From Bacteroidota bacterium (GTDB taxonomy: Bacteria; Bacteroidota; Bacteroidia; Cytophagales; Cyclobacteriaceae): a DNA stretch of 43,710 nucleotides. Each line of letters begins with the position of its first letter. Positions within the stretch are counted from its first letter, which is position 1. The translations under genes were made by a program, and so were the position numbers. The notes under the pieces are model-generated. The model was not told where the DNA came from, made no database searches, and saw only the letters and a list, made by a program, of their open reading frames with translations. Shown here piece after piece: positions 24,065 through 33,569 of the stretch. The stretch spans positions 1 through 43,710 of the forward strand of contig QGUY01000004.1 in the NCBI GenBank assembly GCA_003242315.1. The letters are read 5' to 3'.

Positions 24065-26539
24065 ATGTATAAAACTTTTCCCATTCAACTTGTTCAAGAC
24101 GATTCGGATGATTTGATCCAGATGATCAATCCCGAACAGGAGTCAGACCTCAGACCTGAGGATCTCCCTGAAGAGTTGTCCATTCTTCCCATAAAAAATA
24201 CGGTCCTGTTTCCCGGTGTAGTGCTGCCCATCACGGTCGGGCGGCAGAAGTCGATACGACTCGTCAAAAAAGCCTATCAGGGCAGCCGGATTATAGGTGT
24301 GGTGGCGCAAAAGAATTCCCAGGCAGAGGAGCCGCTCACCGAGGATCTGTACCGGGTAGGAACAGTGGCCCGCATCATAAAGATGTTGGTGTTGCCGGAT
24401 GGCAACACGACGATCATCATCCAGGGCAAAAACCGTTTTAACATCAGCGATTTCCTGACGGAAGATCCCTTCCTCACAGCGAGGGTAACGCTGCTTCCCG
24501 AGCGGCCCATCAACATGAACAGCCGCGAGATCAAGGCGCTGATACAATCCCTGAAGGAGGCGGCGTCAAAGATACTCCGACTCAATCCTGAAATTCCGCA
24601 GGAGGCTCAGGTGGCGCTGGATAACATCCAGAGCATGCCGTTCCTGATCCATTTCCTCGCATCTAACCTCAATGTCGATGTAGTCGACAAGCAGAAGATA
24701 CTGGAGACGGAGAACCTGGTGGAACGCGGCACGGTGCTGCTCCAATACATGTCGCGGGAAATCCAGATGCTGGAGATCAAACAGGAGATCCAGAAGAAGG
24801 TGCATACCGATATCGATCAGCAGCAGCGCGATTACTTCCTTCGCCAGCAGATCAAGGTGCTGCAGGATGAGCTGGGCTTTGACGGTCCGGACAAGGAAGT
24901 GGAGAACCTGCGCAAGAAGGGTGAATCGAAGAAATGGCCCAAGGAAGTCGCTGAACACTTCAATCGCGAACTTGACAAGCTGCTGCGGATCAATCCCGCC
25001 GCGGCAGAGTATCCCGTAGCAATGAATTATGTCGAGTTTCTCCTCGACCTTCCCTGGGGCGAGTACTCGACCGACAACTTCGACCTGAAGCGCGCCCGCA
25101 AAATCCTTGATGCCGATCACTTCGGCCTGGAGAAGGTGAAAAACCGGATTCTGGAATACCTTGCCGTGCTGAAGCTCAAGCAAGACATGAAGGGGCCGAT
25201 CCTTTGCCTGTATGGGCCCCCCGGCGTTGGCAAGACGTCGCTCGGTAAGTCCATTGCCAAGGCTCTGGATCGCAAATACGTTCGCATGTCGTTGGGTGGC
25301 GTGCACGACGAGGCCGAAATCAGAGGGCACCGGAAGACCTATGTCGGCGCCATGCCGGGCAAGATTCTGCAAAACATCAGGAAGGCGCGGACATCCAATC
25401 CGGTGTTCATCCTGGACGAGATTGACAAAGTAAGGGCAGACTTTCGCGGAGATCCGTCGTCAGCGCTGCTGGAAGTTCTTGATCCGGAGCAGAACAATGC
25501 CTTCACCGATAACTTCCTTGAGGTTGAATACGACCTTTCGAAAGTGCTTTTCATAGCGACGGCCAACACGCTGGATTCTATCCATCCTGCTTTGCGCGAC
25601 CGGATGGAGATCATCGAGATCACGGGTTATACGCAGGAAGAGAAGGTGGAGATTGCTATGCGGCACCTCGTGCCGAAGCAGTTGAAGGAACACGGACTGA
25701 AATCCTCTCAGGCCAAGTTCACGCGGAAGATCATCGCTAAGGTTATCGAAAACTACACCCGCGAGTCAGGCGTCCGCAACCTCGAACGAAAGATCGGGGC
25801 ACTTGCGCGGCACATTGCCAAGTCCGTTGCCCTGGAAGAAGGCTACGATCCTGTGATCTCGGAAGAGATGCTGCGCAAAGTGCTTGGAGTAGAGATCTAC
25901 AATGAAGAACTCTATCAGAACAACGAGACTGCGGGCGTTGTGACCGGGCTGGCGTGGACGCAGACCGGCGGTGAAATACTTTACGTTGAATCGAGCCTCA
26001 GTCGCGGTAAAGGTAATCTCACGCTCTCCGGTCAGCTCGGCGATGTGATGAAGGAATCCGCGATGGCCGCGTTGTCATATGTTAAGTCAAATGCAGAGCC
26101 TCTGGGAATTGACCACAGAGTGTTTCAGCAATACGACCTTCACATTCACGTTCCGGCTGGTGCCGTTCCTAAAGATGGACCCTCGGCTGGAATTACCATG
26201 TTTACATCGCTGGCTTCGATCTACACGCAGCGCAAGGTGAAGTCGCGGCTGGCCATGACAGGAGAAATCACGCTTCGCGGAAAAGTGCTGCCGGTAGGAG
26301 GTATCAAAGAGAAGATTCTGGCTGCGCGGCGAAGCGGGATCAAAGAAGTGATTTTGAGTTCGAAGAACAAGAGTGATGTCAGCGAGATTGAGAGCCACTA
26401 CCTGAAGGGATTGACGTTCCACTATGTCGATACCGTCGACGAAGTTTTGAAAGTGGCGTTGCTGAAGGAGAAAGTGAAGAACCCGCTGAAGTTCACTTTT
26501 ACTGATGACAAGAAACTCAACCGCGTATACGACAACTGA
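24065..26539 (+). CDS. lon: ATP-dependent protease Lon
   Basis: 824 residues, normal for LonA. The N-terminal substrate-recognition domain starts ELSILPIKNTVLFPGVVLPI. The AAA+ module has Walker A YGPPGVGKTS (384-391 core) and the sensor region HDEAEIRGHRKTYVGAMPGK. The protease domain carries Ser707 in KDGPSAGI and Lys750 in VGGIKEK, forming the Ser-Lys dyad. Lon degrades misfolded and short-lived regulatory proteins in the cytoplasm. It is the first gene of a plus-strand run with porQ (34 bases later), hslU and a DUF4421 gene. The upstream gap is shared with the divergent OmpA/PD40 gene. Confidence 0.98.
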   Translation: MYKTFPIQLVQDDSDDLIQMINPEQESDLRPEDLPEELSILPIKNTVLFPGVVLPITVGRQKSIRLVKKAYQGSRIIGVVAQKNSQAEEPLTEDLYRVGTVARIIKMLVLPDGNTTIIIQGKNRFNISDFLTEDPFLTARVTLLPERPINMNSREIKALIQSLKEAASKILRLNPEIPQEAQVALDNIQSMPFLIHFLASNLNVDVVDKQKILETENLVERGTVLLQYMSREIQMLEIKQEIQKKVHTDIDQQQRDYFLRQQIKVLQDELGFDGPDKEVENLRKKGESKKWPKEVAEHFNRELDKLLRINPAAAEYPVAMNYVEFLLDLPWGEYSTDNFDLKRARKILDADHFGLEKVKNRILEYLAVLKLKQDMKGPILCLYGPPGVGKTSLGKSIAKALDRKYVRMSLGGVHDEAEIRGHRKTYVGAMPGKILQNIRKARTSNPVFILDEIDKVRADFRGDPSSALLEVLDPEQNNAFTDNFLEVEYDLSKVLFIATANTLDSIHPALRDRMEIIEITGYTQEEKVEIAMRHLVPKQLKEHGLKSSQAKFTRKIIAKVIENYTRESGVRNLERKIGALARHIAKSVALEEGYDPVISEEMLRKVLGVEIYNEELYQNNETAGVVTGLAWTQTGGEILYVESSLSRGKGNLTLSGQLGDVMKESAMAALSYVKSNAEPLGIDHRVFQQYDLHIHVPAGAVPKDGPSAGITMFTSLASIYTQRKVKSRLAMTGEITLRGKVLPVGGIKEKILAARRSGIKEVILSSKNKSDVSEIESHYLKGLTFHYVDTVDEVLKVALLKEKVKNPLKFTFTDDKKLNRVYDN

Positions 26540-26573
26540 CACGGCGGCTTCGGCGAGATAAAAACGAACAAAC

Positions 26574-27581
26574 GTGGGTAACAATCTCCTGGTGTATGTG
26601 CTTTGTGTCGCTTCATTTGCTGCGCATGCCCAGACGAGTGGCAGTTCTTCTTACACATTTCTTGATGTTCCCGGCAATGCGCGCCTCGCGGCTCTCGGAG
26701 GCGTGAATGTTTCGCTTGCTGATCGCGACGTGAACTTCTTTTTTTCCAATCCTGCTTTGGTGGGTGACAGCCTCGCGGGATGGGGCTCGGCCGGCTATCG
26801 GTTTTTTGCCGGAGATATGGGCCAGACTTCGATAGCCTACTCGGCGAATTTCGATCGGATCGGTGCATTGCAGTTCGGTGTACAGCACATGGACTACGGT
26901 ACGTTCGAAGGGTACGATCCGTCGGGAATGGAGTTGGGTGAATTCAGTGCCCGTGAGACTGCCCTTGTAGTGAGTAGAAGTCACGCGATTTCGCATTACA
27001 GGTTAGGCGTGACAATGAAAGGCGTGTTCTCGTCGTTTGCCGGATTCCGATCGAGCGCCCTGTTATTTGATATTGGCGGGGTTTTCATTCATCCCGACAA
27101 AGACTTGAGTGTAGGCATCGTAATTCGGAATGCCGGATTCGTATTGTCGGAATATTCGGAGTCGAGCATGACGTCCCCTCCTTTTGATGTGCAGATGGGC
27201 GTCACGTTCAAACCGGAGCACATGCCGATTCGTTTTTCGGTAACGGTGCACGACCTTGCCGACGTGGACGATGGATACTATGATCCTCTGGACGAGGATG
27301 TCTCTGCGTTGAACAAAGTCCTGCGTCACGTTAATTTTGGTGCGGAAGTGTTGCTACACCGGAACGTATCCCTACTGGCGGGTTACAATGTGAGGTTGCA
27401 CCGCGAATTGCGCATGGAGGAGTATGGTGGAGGAGCCGGGGTAACACTGGGTTTTTCGGCAAGGGTTAAAACATTTGAATTTACTTTCGGCCGATCTGGT
27501 TATATAGCAGGCGTGGCTTCATACAATCTCACCCTCGCTGCCGATATTAACGGGATGTTGAAGAGAAGAACAATACTATGA
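26574..27581 (+). CDS. porQ: Type IX secretion system protein PorQ
   Basis: 335 residues, with a GTG start. Signal peptide MGNNLLVYVLCVASFAAHAQ is followed by TSGSSSYTFLDVPGNARLAALGG and DRDVNFFFSNPAL, the opening of PorQ/PorV-type outer-membrane barrels. Strand-rich sequence continues to AADINGMLKR. In the type IX secretion system PorQ is an outer-membrane barrel that works with PorU, PorV and PorZ in attaching cargo to the cell surface. The naming is from sequence pattern, not a search. The stop overlaps the hslU start by four bases (ATGA), so secretion and protease genes are translationally linked. No ATG start is available upstream in frame. Confidence 0.85.
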   Translation: MGNNLLVYVLCVASFAAHAQTSGSSSYTFLDVPGNARLAALGGVNVSLADRDVNFFFSNPALVGDSLAGWGSAGYRFFAGDMGQTSIAYSANFDRIGALQFGVQHMDYGTFEGYDPSGMELGEFSARETALVVSRSHAISHYRLGVTMKGVFSSFAGFRSSALLFDIGGVFIHPDKDLSVGIVIRNAGFVLSEYSESSMTSPPFDVQMGVTFKPEHMPIRFSVTVHDLADVDDGYYDPLDEDVSALNKVLRHVNFGAEVLLHRNVSLLAGYNVRLHRELRMEEYGGGAGVTLGFSARVKTFEFTFGRSGYIAGVASYNLTLAADINGMLKRRTIL

Positions 27582-28978
27582 TGGATAGCAAATATCTGAC
27601 ACCGCAACAAATCGTTGAGGAGCTTGACAAATACATTATCGGGCAATACGATGCCAAGCGCAACGTCGCGATAGCGCTTCGTAACCGGTGGCGGCGGATG
27701 AGTGTTGAACCCGATATGCAGCGGGAGATTGTGCCCAACAACATCCTGATGATCGGAGCTACCGGTGTTGGTAAGACGGAAATTGCACGCCGCCTGGCAC
27801 GCATTGCGGATGCTCCTTTTGTTAAGGTGGAGGCGTCAAAGTTTACAGAGGTGGGTTACGTGGGGCGTGACGTGGAAAGCATGGTACGCGATCTCGTAGA
27901 CCAGGCTGTGAACCTCGTCAAGGCGCAAAAGAAAGAGCAGGTGAAAGAGAAGGCCGCCCTTGCCGTCGAAGAAATTATTCTTGATGCGTTGATCCCGCCG
28001 CTAAAGCCCCAGGCAGCTCCCAAGGCGCCGGGCTTTCAACCGTCTATGCAGGAGGCAACGGCTGCGGACTCTGATGTTGAGTTGAATGAACGTACCCGAA
28101 ACCTGTTCAGGGAAAAGATTCGCAATGGCGAACTCGATGACCGGCGTATAGACATCAGCATTAAGGCACCAGCTACGCCCGGCATTGGTATGGTTGGCGC
28201 GGGCGTGATGGACGAGGTGTCGATGATGAACCTGCAGGAAATGTTGAATGGCATGCTACCCAAGAAAACGCGGAAGCGCAGGGTGACTGTAGCTGAAGCG
28301 CGCAGGATACTCCTGGAAGAGGAAGCTGCCAAACTCATCGACATGGATGAAGTGAAGGAGGAGGCGATACGAAAAGCTGAAAACTCAGGCATCATATTCA
28401 TCGATGAGATCGACAAGATTGCATCAACAGGTCAAAAGGGCGGTGGACCCGATGTGAGCAGGGAAGGGGTGCAACGCGACCTGCTTCCTATCGTGGAGGG
28501 AAGCACCGTGAATACAAAGCACGGTATTATCAAAACCGATCATATTCTCTTCATCGCGGCGGGAGCATTCCATGTTGCAAAACCATCAGATCTCATCCCG
28601 GAATTGCAGGGCAGGTTCCCCATCCGCGTTGAACTGGAAAACCTCACCCGCGAGGACTTTATCAGGATTCTCACCGAACCAAAGAACGCTTTAACGAAGC
28701 AATACGAAGCGCTTTTTGCCGCCGAAGGCGTGAAAATTACCTTTACCAGGGACGCGATCGAAGAAATAGCGGGTACAGCCTTCGCAATAAACTCCGAAAT
28801 CGAAAATATCGGTGCACGTCGTTTGCATACCGTGATGAGCAGGCTGTTGAACGAATTTCTTTTCGACGTGCCGGATAAGATTGGCGCCAATGCGGTCATT
28901 ACCATCAATGCCGAAATGGTAAGGGAAAAACTACAGGGGCTGATCAAAAACAAAGACCTGAGTGAATACATTCTTTAG
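27578..28978 (+). CDS. hslU: ATP-dependent protease ATPase subunit HslU (ClpY)
   Basis: 466 residues. It starts MMDSKYLTPQQIVEELDKYI and has Walker A MIGATGVGKTEIA (58-70) and the pore loop EVGYVGRDVES. An inserted I domain (about 110-240) includes VEEIILDALIPP and is Ala/Pro-rich in the middle. Walker B is in GIIFIDEIDKI, and C-terminal sensor residues are in NIGARRLHTVMSRL. The end KDLSEYIL matches the HslV-docking tail, so a peptidase partner HslV should exist elsewhere; none is in this window. Two tandem ATGs are possible. The start overlaps the porQ stop by four bases, and the gene is followed two bases after its stop by the DUF4421 gene. Confidence 0.97.
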   Translation: MMDSKYLTPQQIVEELDKYIIGQYDAKRNVAIALRNRWRRMSVEPDMQREIVPNNILMIGATGVGKTEIARRLARIADAPFVKVEASKFTEVGYVGRDVESMVRDLVDQAVNLVKAQKKEQVKEKAALAVEEIILDALIPPLKPQAAPKAPGFQPSMQEATAADSDVELNERTRNLFREKIRNGELDDRRIDISIKAPATPGIGMVGAGVMDEVSMMNLQEMLNGMLPKKTRKRRVTVAEARRILLEEEAAKLIDMDEVKEEAIRKAENSGIIFIDEIDKIASTGQKGGGPDVSREGVQRDLLPIVEGSTVNTKHGIIKTDHILFIAAGAFHVAKPSDLIPELQGRFPIRVELENLTREDFIRILTEPKNALTKQYEALFAAEGVKITFTRDAIEEIAGTAFAINSEIENIGARRLHTVMSRLLNEFLFDVPDKIGANAVITINAEMVREKLQGLIKNKDLSEYIL

Positions 28979-28980
28979 GC

Positions 28981-29988
28981 ATGCGGTTAAGGGCCATCGT
29001 GTTTGGTTTGTGCCTGGGCATCGTTCCCTCTTTTGCGCAGGAGCAGGACACGCTGAGCCATAACGCCATCAAGTCGTATTCCGACTATTTCCTCGTTTGG
29101 CCCGTTCTTAAGCAACGCAGCCTCCACTTTGCCGCAAGAAATCCGGCGAATAACCAACTGCTTGAGTACAGACCGAACAACGCCTACACACTGGGATTGG
29201 GTGCACATGTTTTCGACGTCACGCTTGAATTCACCGTCGCTGTTCCGCTAAAGGAAAAGGATCCCTCAATTTTCGGTCACTCGCGTGTTCGGGATTTCCA
29301 GGTCAATGCTCTGGGGCGCTCCTGGGGTGCGGACCTTTTCGTCCAGCGGTATACAGGATTTTATACCAGGGATGAAAATGCGATTGCTTTTCATTCGTAT
29401 ATGGTACGACCAGACATGAATGCACGCAACGTAGGTGTCACTGGAACCTACGTGGTTCAACCTCATAAATACTCACTGCGGTCTGCCTTTAATTTTTCTG
29501 AGCGGCAACTGGTGAGCGGGGGATCGGTGATGATTTCGGGAACGCTCAACGGTTTCAAGCTGGCGGGTGATTCTGCCTTGTTCAACGTACGCGATGGTGA
29601 CGCCGGATTCCGAAAGCTGCGGTACACTACGCTAAGCCTGGCTCCTGGATATGCGTACACCTTTGTGCGGAATCATTTTTTTGCAAGTGGCGTGCTGACT
29701 GTCGGTCCGGCGCACAACTGGACCTACTATCTCGATGAAAATGGAAAGGTGAAACACGACATTCGCTTTGATGTATTTGCCTCTGTGAGAGTGGGAGCGG
29801 GCTACAGCACGGATACCTTTTTCGCGGGCTTTAATTTTTCACAACAGTCGCGCACCGTCAGGTTTGACGACGTCCGCTTTGCAAACAACAGCAGCACGTT
29901 CCGCTTGGTGGTGGGCTTTCGCTTCCGCGAATTTGGAATTCTCAGGAAGTCAGCTACGGATCTTCCGCGCGCACTGATGCGACTGTAA
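28981..29988 (+). CDS. DUF4421-type outer-membrane protein
   Basis: 335 residues. Signal peptide MRLRAIVFGLCLGIVPSFAQ precedes a conserved opening (IKSYSDYFLVWPVLKQRSLHF, YRPNNAYTLGLGAHVFDV) that matches the DUF4421 family as I know it. Amphipathic strands run to the end (RLVVGFRFREFGI), consistent with an outer-membrane barrel of about 14 or more strands. Function unknown. It starts 2 bases after the hslU stop, so it belongs to the lon-porQ-hslU unit. Its stop is 2 bases from the convergent phosphatase gene. Confidence 0.75.
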   Translation: MRLRAIVFGLCLGIVPSFAQEQDTLSHNAIKSYSDYFLVWPVLKQRSLHFAARNPANNQLLEYRPNNAYTLGLGAHVFDVTLEFTVAVPLKEKDPSIFGHSRVRDFQVNALGRSWGADLFVQRYTGFYTRDENAIAFHSYMVRPDMNARNVGVTGTYVVQPHKYSLRSAFNFSERQLVSGGSVMISGTLNGFKLAGDSALFNVRDGDAGFRKLRYTTLSLAPGYAYTFVRNHFFASGVLTVGPAHNWTYYLDENGKVKHDIRFDVFASVRVGAGYSTDTFFAGFNFSQQSRTVRFDDVRFANNSSTFRLVVGFRFREFGILRKSATDLPRALMRL

Positions 29989-29990
29989 CC

Positions 29991-30491
29991 CTACTTTCTT
30001 TTCTTGCTTTTTGGATAGTCGTAGTATTCCAATGTCCCTTTTCCCCAGGTGACATCTTCCCAGCGATTGACAGGGAATGAGAGTCCTGCAATGCCACAGG
30101 TTGGTACATTGGTCAGGGTTTGCGACGCGAGAGAGTTGACAAAGTCGGTAAGTCCAGGATTGTGACCGAATATCATCACATGGTCCAACGTGTCGCTGAT
30201 TCCGCGTACCACTTCCAGCATGCCATCCTCGCTGGCGTGATAGAGGGCTCGTTCGACCCGTATTTCCTTTTCCGGGTATGCCAGGATGCTGGCGAATATT
30301 TTGCAGGTTTCCAACGTGCGTACTGCCGGACTCGAGATCATCTGTCCTACAGCCACACCCCGTTCCTTGAAGCGCTTGGCCATCCGTGGCGCGTCTCTCA
30401 GTCCCCTTTCACTGAGCGGACGCTGCGCGTCCTGCAGTGACAGGTCGTCCCAACTGGACTTGGCGTGTCGCACGATATAGAGATGTTTCAT
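29991..30491 (-). CDS. SixA-type histidine phosphatase
   Basis: 166 residues. The N-terminus KHLYIVRHAKSSWDD has the RHxK/RHG-type catalytic motif of the histidine phosphatase superfamily (His9 as phospho-acceptor). Other conserved parts are QRPLSERGLRDAPRMAK, ISSPAVRTLETC and MIFGHNPGLTDFV, the last holding the second catalytic His. The short length fits SixA, which removes phosphate from phosphohistidine on phosphotransfer proteins. The ATG at 30491 is chosen over a TTG three codons upstream. It is divergent from the acyltransferase gene with about 50 bases between them. Confidence 0.88.
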   Translation of the reverse strand: MKHLYIVRHAKSSWDDLSLQDAQRPLSERGLRDAPRMAKRFKERGVAVGQMISSPAVRTLETCKIFASILAYPEKEIRVERALYHASEDGMLEVVRGISDTLDHVMIFGHNPGLTDFVNSLASQTLTNVPTCGIAGLSFPVNRWEDVTWGKGTLEYYDYPKSKKRK

Positions 30492-30543
30492 CACGTTCAA
30501 CTAAAAATAAGCAAAGCCTGGCGAATTATTATCTTCGCGAACT

Positions 30544-31458
30544 ATGTCCGCGCTTAGAAAGTTCAGGAAGAAGCTAAAGTATGATGCGCTTTACGGTCTT
30601 GTCAAAACGCTGATCACGGTGTCCACGCTGGTGCCACGACGCCTCTGGCTGTCGTTCTGTGGTGGACTCGGGTTGTTGGCGCACGCGTTGTCAGGCAAGA
30701 CGAAAAAGCTGATGCGGAAACATCTTTCCATCGCATTTCCGGAATTTCCCGACAGCAAGATCCGGTCTCTGGCACGGGAAACCTTTCGAATGCTGGGCAA
30801 AAATGCTGGGGAGATTCTCCGCGCCTCAAAAATATCCACGCTGGAGCAGCTCAACCGCATTCTCGTAACCCACAATTACGAAAACTTTGAAAAGGCAAAC
30901 CGCAAGGGTAAAGGCGTAATCTTCCTTACGTGTCATCTTGGAGCTTTTGATTTGCAGGTCACCAACATGGCGCTCCGCGGGCTTCGTCCCAACATTATCG
31001 GGACGCCACTGAAGGATCCGCGGTTGAATGATCTTTTGTGGAACTACAGAAACAAACACGGCGCTGTTGCAATTGAGCGTGGCCGCGAGACTTTCAGAAT
31101 GATCAAGGTCCTTAAGTCAGGTGGGTCCGTGGCGTTGCTCATCGATCAGGATACGAAGGTCAAGAGTGTCTTCGTGGATTTCTTTGGCCGGAAGGCATAC
31201 ACGCCCGTCGGTGCCACCGTGTTGGCGCTGAAGACGGGAGCGGCGATTGTCCCAACGTATGTTCACCTTGGCGACGATGGTATGCATCATATGCACATAC
31301 TTCCCGAAGTTGAGATGCGAATTACCGGCGACGAGGATGAAGACGTCGTCTACAACACGCAGGTACTGACGACGATGATCGAAGGATGGATCAGGAAACA
31401 TCCAACCCAATGGGTGTGGATGCATGAGCGGTGGAAGACCCAGGAAAATACCAATTGA
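30544..31458 (+). CDS. Lysophospholipid/lipid A acyltransferase (LpxL/HtrB-like)
   Basis: 304 residues. The HxxxxD catalytic motif is in LTCHLGAFDLQ (His131, Asp136). Later motifs VAIERGRETFRMIKVLKSGG and LLIDQDTKVKSVFVDFFGRKAYTPVG match the LpxL family, and the end reads PTQWVWMHERWKTQ. The basic N-terminus and hydrophobic segment around 15-50 suggest a membrane-associated protein. It would transfer an acyl chain to lipid A precursors or to a related lipid in the inner membrane. A near-consensus TATCTTCG (30530-30537) just ahead of the ATG could be its -7 box. It is convergent with the DUF486 gene. Confidence 0.9.
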   Translation: MSALRKFRKKLKYDALYGLVKTLITVSTLVPRRLWLSFCGGLGLLAHALSGKTKKLMRKHLSIAFPEFPDSKIRSLARETFRMLGKNAGEILRASKISTLEQLNRILVTHNYENFEKANRKGKGVIFLTCHLGAFDLQVTNMALRGLRPNIIGTPLKDPRLNDLLWNYRNKHGAVAIERGRETFRMIKVLKSGGSVALLIDQDTKVKSVFVDFFGRKAYTPVGATVLALKTGAAIVPTYVHLGDDGMHHMHILPEVEMRITGDEDEDVVYNTQVLTTMIEGWIRKHPTQWVWMHERWKTQENTN

Positions 31459-31477
31459 GTGCTGACAACCCCCTATG

Positions 31478-31846
31478 TTACTTTTTGAAAATGAAGTAGA
31501 CTGCCAGAATGAGAAACACAAATCCGATCAGGTGATTCATTCGGAAGGTTTCGGTCTTGAATAGCAGCAGCGAGAAAATTACAAAGACAGTTAGGGTAAT
31601 TACTTCCTGTAAGACCTTGAGTTCAACGAGGCTGAACGGTCCACCGTACGCCTTGTAACCGATGCGGTTGGCCGGAACCTGCAGCACATATTCGAAGAAG
31701 GCGATACCCCAGCTGATCAGAATGATCGTAAACAGTGGCAGGTTCTGACTCCACTTCATGTCTTTGAAACGGAGATGACCATACCACGCAAAGGTCATGA
31801 ACGCGTTGGACAGCGTCAGCATGACAATCGTTATGAGCCCCTTCAC
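31478..31846 (-). CDS. DUF486 small membrane protein
   Basis: 122 residues, almost entirely four hydrophobic helices: LITIVMLTLSNAFMTFAWYG, LPLFTIILISWGIAFFEYVL, VITLVFVIFSLLLF-like, and HLIGFVFLILAVYFIF. The motifs NAFMTFAWYGHL and VPANRIGYKAYGGPFSLVELKVLQE match the DUF486 (DMT-related) family as I know it. Such proteins resemble half of a drug/metabolite transporter; function unknown. It is 40 bases downstream of the EttA gene on the same strand. Confidence 0.85.
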   Translation of the reverse strand: MKGLITIVMLTLSNAFMTFAWYGHLRFKDMKWSQNLPLFTIILISWGIAFFEYVLQVPANRIGYKAYGGPFSLVELKVLQEVITLTVFVIFSLLLFKTETFRMNHLIGFVFLILAVYFIFKK

Positions 31847-31886
31847 GTGCTTACGTGCTTAGATGTTTACGTGTTTGCGTCGACAA

Positions 31887-33569
31887 TCAGCCGACAAGCT
31901 TTTTATACCGTATACGGTGGGGCTGGTCATCGCCGAGGCGTTTCTTTTTGTTCTCTTCGTACTCGCTATAGGTACCTTCGAACCAATACACCTGGGAATC
32001 GCCTTCGAAGGCGAGGATGTGGGTACAAACGCGGTCGAGGAACCACCGGTCGTGAGAGATGATTACGGCGCAGCCGGCAAAGTTTTCGAGCGCTTCTTCC
32101 AGGGCTCGAAGCGTATTAACGTCGAGGTCGTTCGTTGGCTCATCGAGGAGCAGGAGATTTCCGCCTTGCCGGAGTGCGATGGCGAGGTGTACGCGGTTAC
32201 GCATTCCACCGGACAGTTCGCTGATCTTCTTTTGCTGATCATTTCCGCCGAAGTTGAACTTACCGACGTACGCTCGCGAGTTGATCTGCTTGCCACCCAG
32301 TTCGATAAGTTCGTTGCCACCTGAGATAGCTTCCCAAACGGTATGATTAGGATTGAGGTCGTCGTGTTCCTGGTCGACGTATGCGATCTTCACTGTCTCA
32401 CCAATCGTAAGCGTTCCGCTGTCCGGCTTTTCTTTCCCGAGAATCATTCGGAACAGCGTAGTCTTTCCAGCACCGTTCGGACCAATAACCCCAACGATAC
32501 CAGCCGGCGGCAGGGAGAAGGTGAGATTCTCGTACAGCAGCTTGTCTCCGAACGCTTTCGAGACGCCCACGGCTTCGATGACCTTGTTTCCAAGGCGGGG
32601 ACCCGGGGGGATAAAAAGTTCGAGTCTTTCTTCCCGTTCCTTCGCTTCCTGGGTCAATAGTTTTTCGTACGCGCCGAGACGGGCCTTGGCTTTGGCGTGG
32701 CGGCCCTTTGGACTCATGCGAACCCATTCGAGTTCTCGTTGCAGGGTCTTTTGTCGTTTCGACTCCTGCTTTTCTTCCATGGCCAGGCGTTTTTGCTTTT
32801 GTTCCAGCCACGATGAGTAGTTTCCTTTCCATGGAATCCCTTCGCCCCGGTCGAGTTCCAGGATCCAGCCTGCTACGTTGTCGAGGAAATACCGGTCGTG
32901 CGTTACAGCGATCACGGTACCCTTGTATTGCCTGAGGTGTTGTTCAAGCCAGTGGACGGATTCTGCATCGAGGTGGTTGGTAGGCTCATCGAGGAGCAGG
33001 ACGTCCGGTTGCTGAAGCAGCAGGCGGCACAAGGCCACGCGGCGTTTTTCACCTCCGGACAAAATTGATATTGGTGTTTCCGGCGGAGGGCAACGCAGCG
33101 CATCCATAGCGCGCTCAAGCTTGTGATCGAGTTCCCACGCACCGGTGGCATCCAGTTTCTCCTGGATTTCTCCCTGACGGGCGATGAGTTTCTCCATCGC
33201 GTCGGGATCTTCCATGATTTTGGGATCGCTGAATTTTTCGTTGACCTGTTCGAATTCTTTCAGGAGGTCTACGATTTCGCGAACGCCTTCTTCAACCACT
33301 TCGCGAACGGTCTTGTTCTTGTCGAGCTGAGGTTCCTGTTCAAGCAGACCCACCGAATAACTCACGTCAGACACGACCTCTCCCTGGTAGTCTTTGTCGA
33401 CACCTGCGATGATCCTCAGCAGGGATGACTTCCCCGACCCGTTAAGACCGAGTACGCCGATCTTGGCCCCATAGAAAAAGGATAGGTAGATATCCTTCAG
33501 AACTTGCTTAGCCGGGGGGTATATCTTGGATACCCCGGACATGGAAAATATGATCTTTTCGTCGCTCAT
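31887..33569 (-). CDS. ettA: ABC-F translation factor EttA
   Basis: 560 residues, close to the E. coli length. It starts MSDEKIIFSMSGVSKIYPP and has two ABC domains. Domain 1: Walker A GLNGSGKSS, signature ILSGGEKRRVALC, Walker B LLLDEPTNHLD. Domain 2: GPNGAGKTT, ELSGGMRNRVHLA, LLLDEPTNDLD. An arm and a charged linker (QKRLAMEEKQESKRQKTL) lie between. There are no membrane segments. EttA binds the ribosomal E site and gates entry into elongation according to ATP supply. A longer frame opening at 33659 adds 30 residues without similarity to the family. The gene is divergent from the DUF2795 gene. Confidence 0.95.
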   Translation of the reverse strand: MSDEKIIFSMSGVSKIYPPAKQVLKDIYLSFFYGAKIGVLGLNGSGKSSLLRIIAGVDKDYQGEVVSDVSYSVGLLEQEPQLDKNKTVREVVEEGVREIVDLLKEFEQVNEKFSDPKIMEDPDAMEKLIARQGEIQEKLDATGAWELDHKLERAMDALRCPPPETPISILSGGEKRRVALCRLLLQQPDVLLLDEPTNHLDAESVHWLEQHLRQYKGTVIAVTHDRYFLDNVAGWILELDRGEGIPWKGNYSSWLEQKQKRLAMEEKQESKRQKTLQRELEWVRMSPKGRHAKAKARLGAYEKLLTQEAKEREERLELFIPPGPRLGNKVIEAVGVSKAFGDKLLYENLTFSLPPAGIVGVIGPNGAGKTTLFRMILGKEKPDSGTLTIGETVKIAYVDQEHDDLNPNHTVWEAISGGNELIELGGKQINSRAYVGKFNFGGNDQQKKISELSGGMRNRVHLAIALRQGGNLLLLDEPTNDLDVNTLRALEEALENFAGCAVIISHDRWFLDRVCTHILAFEGDSQVYWFEGTYSEYEENKKKRLGDDQPHRIRYKKLVG

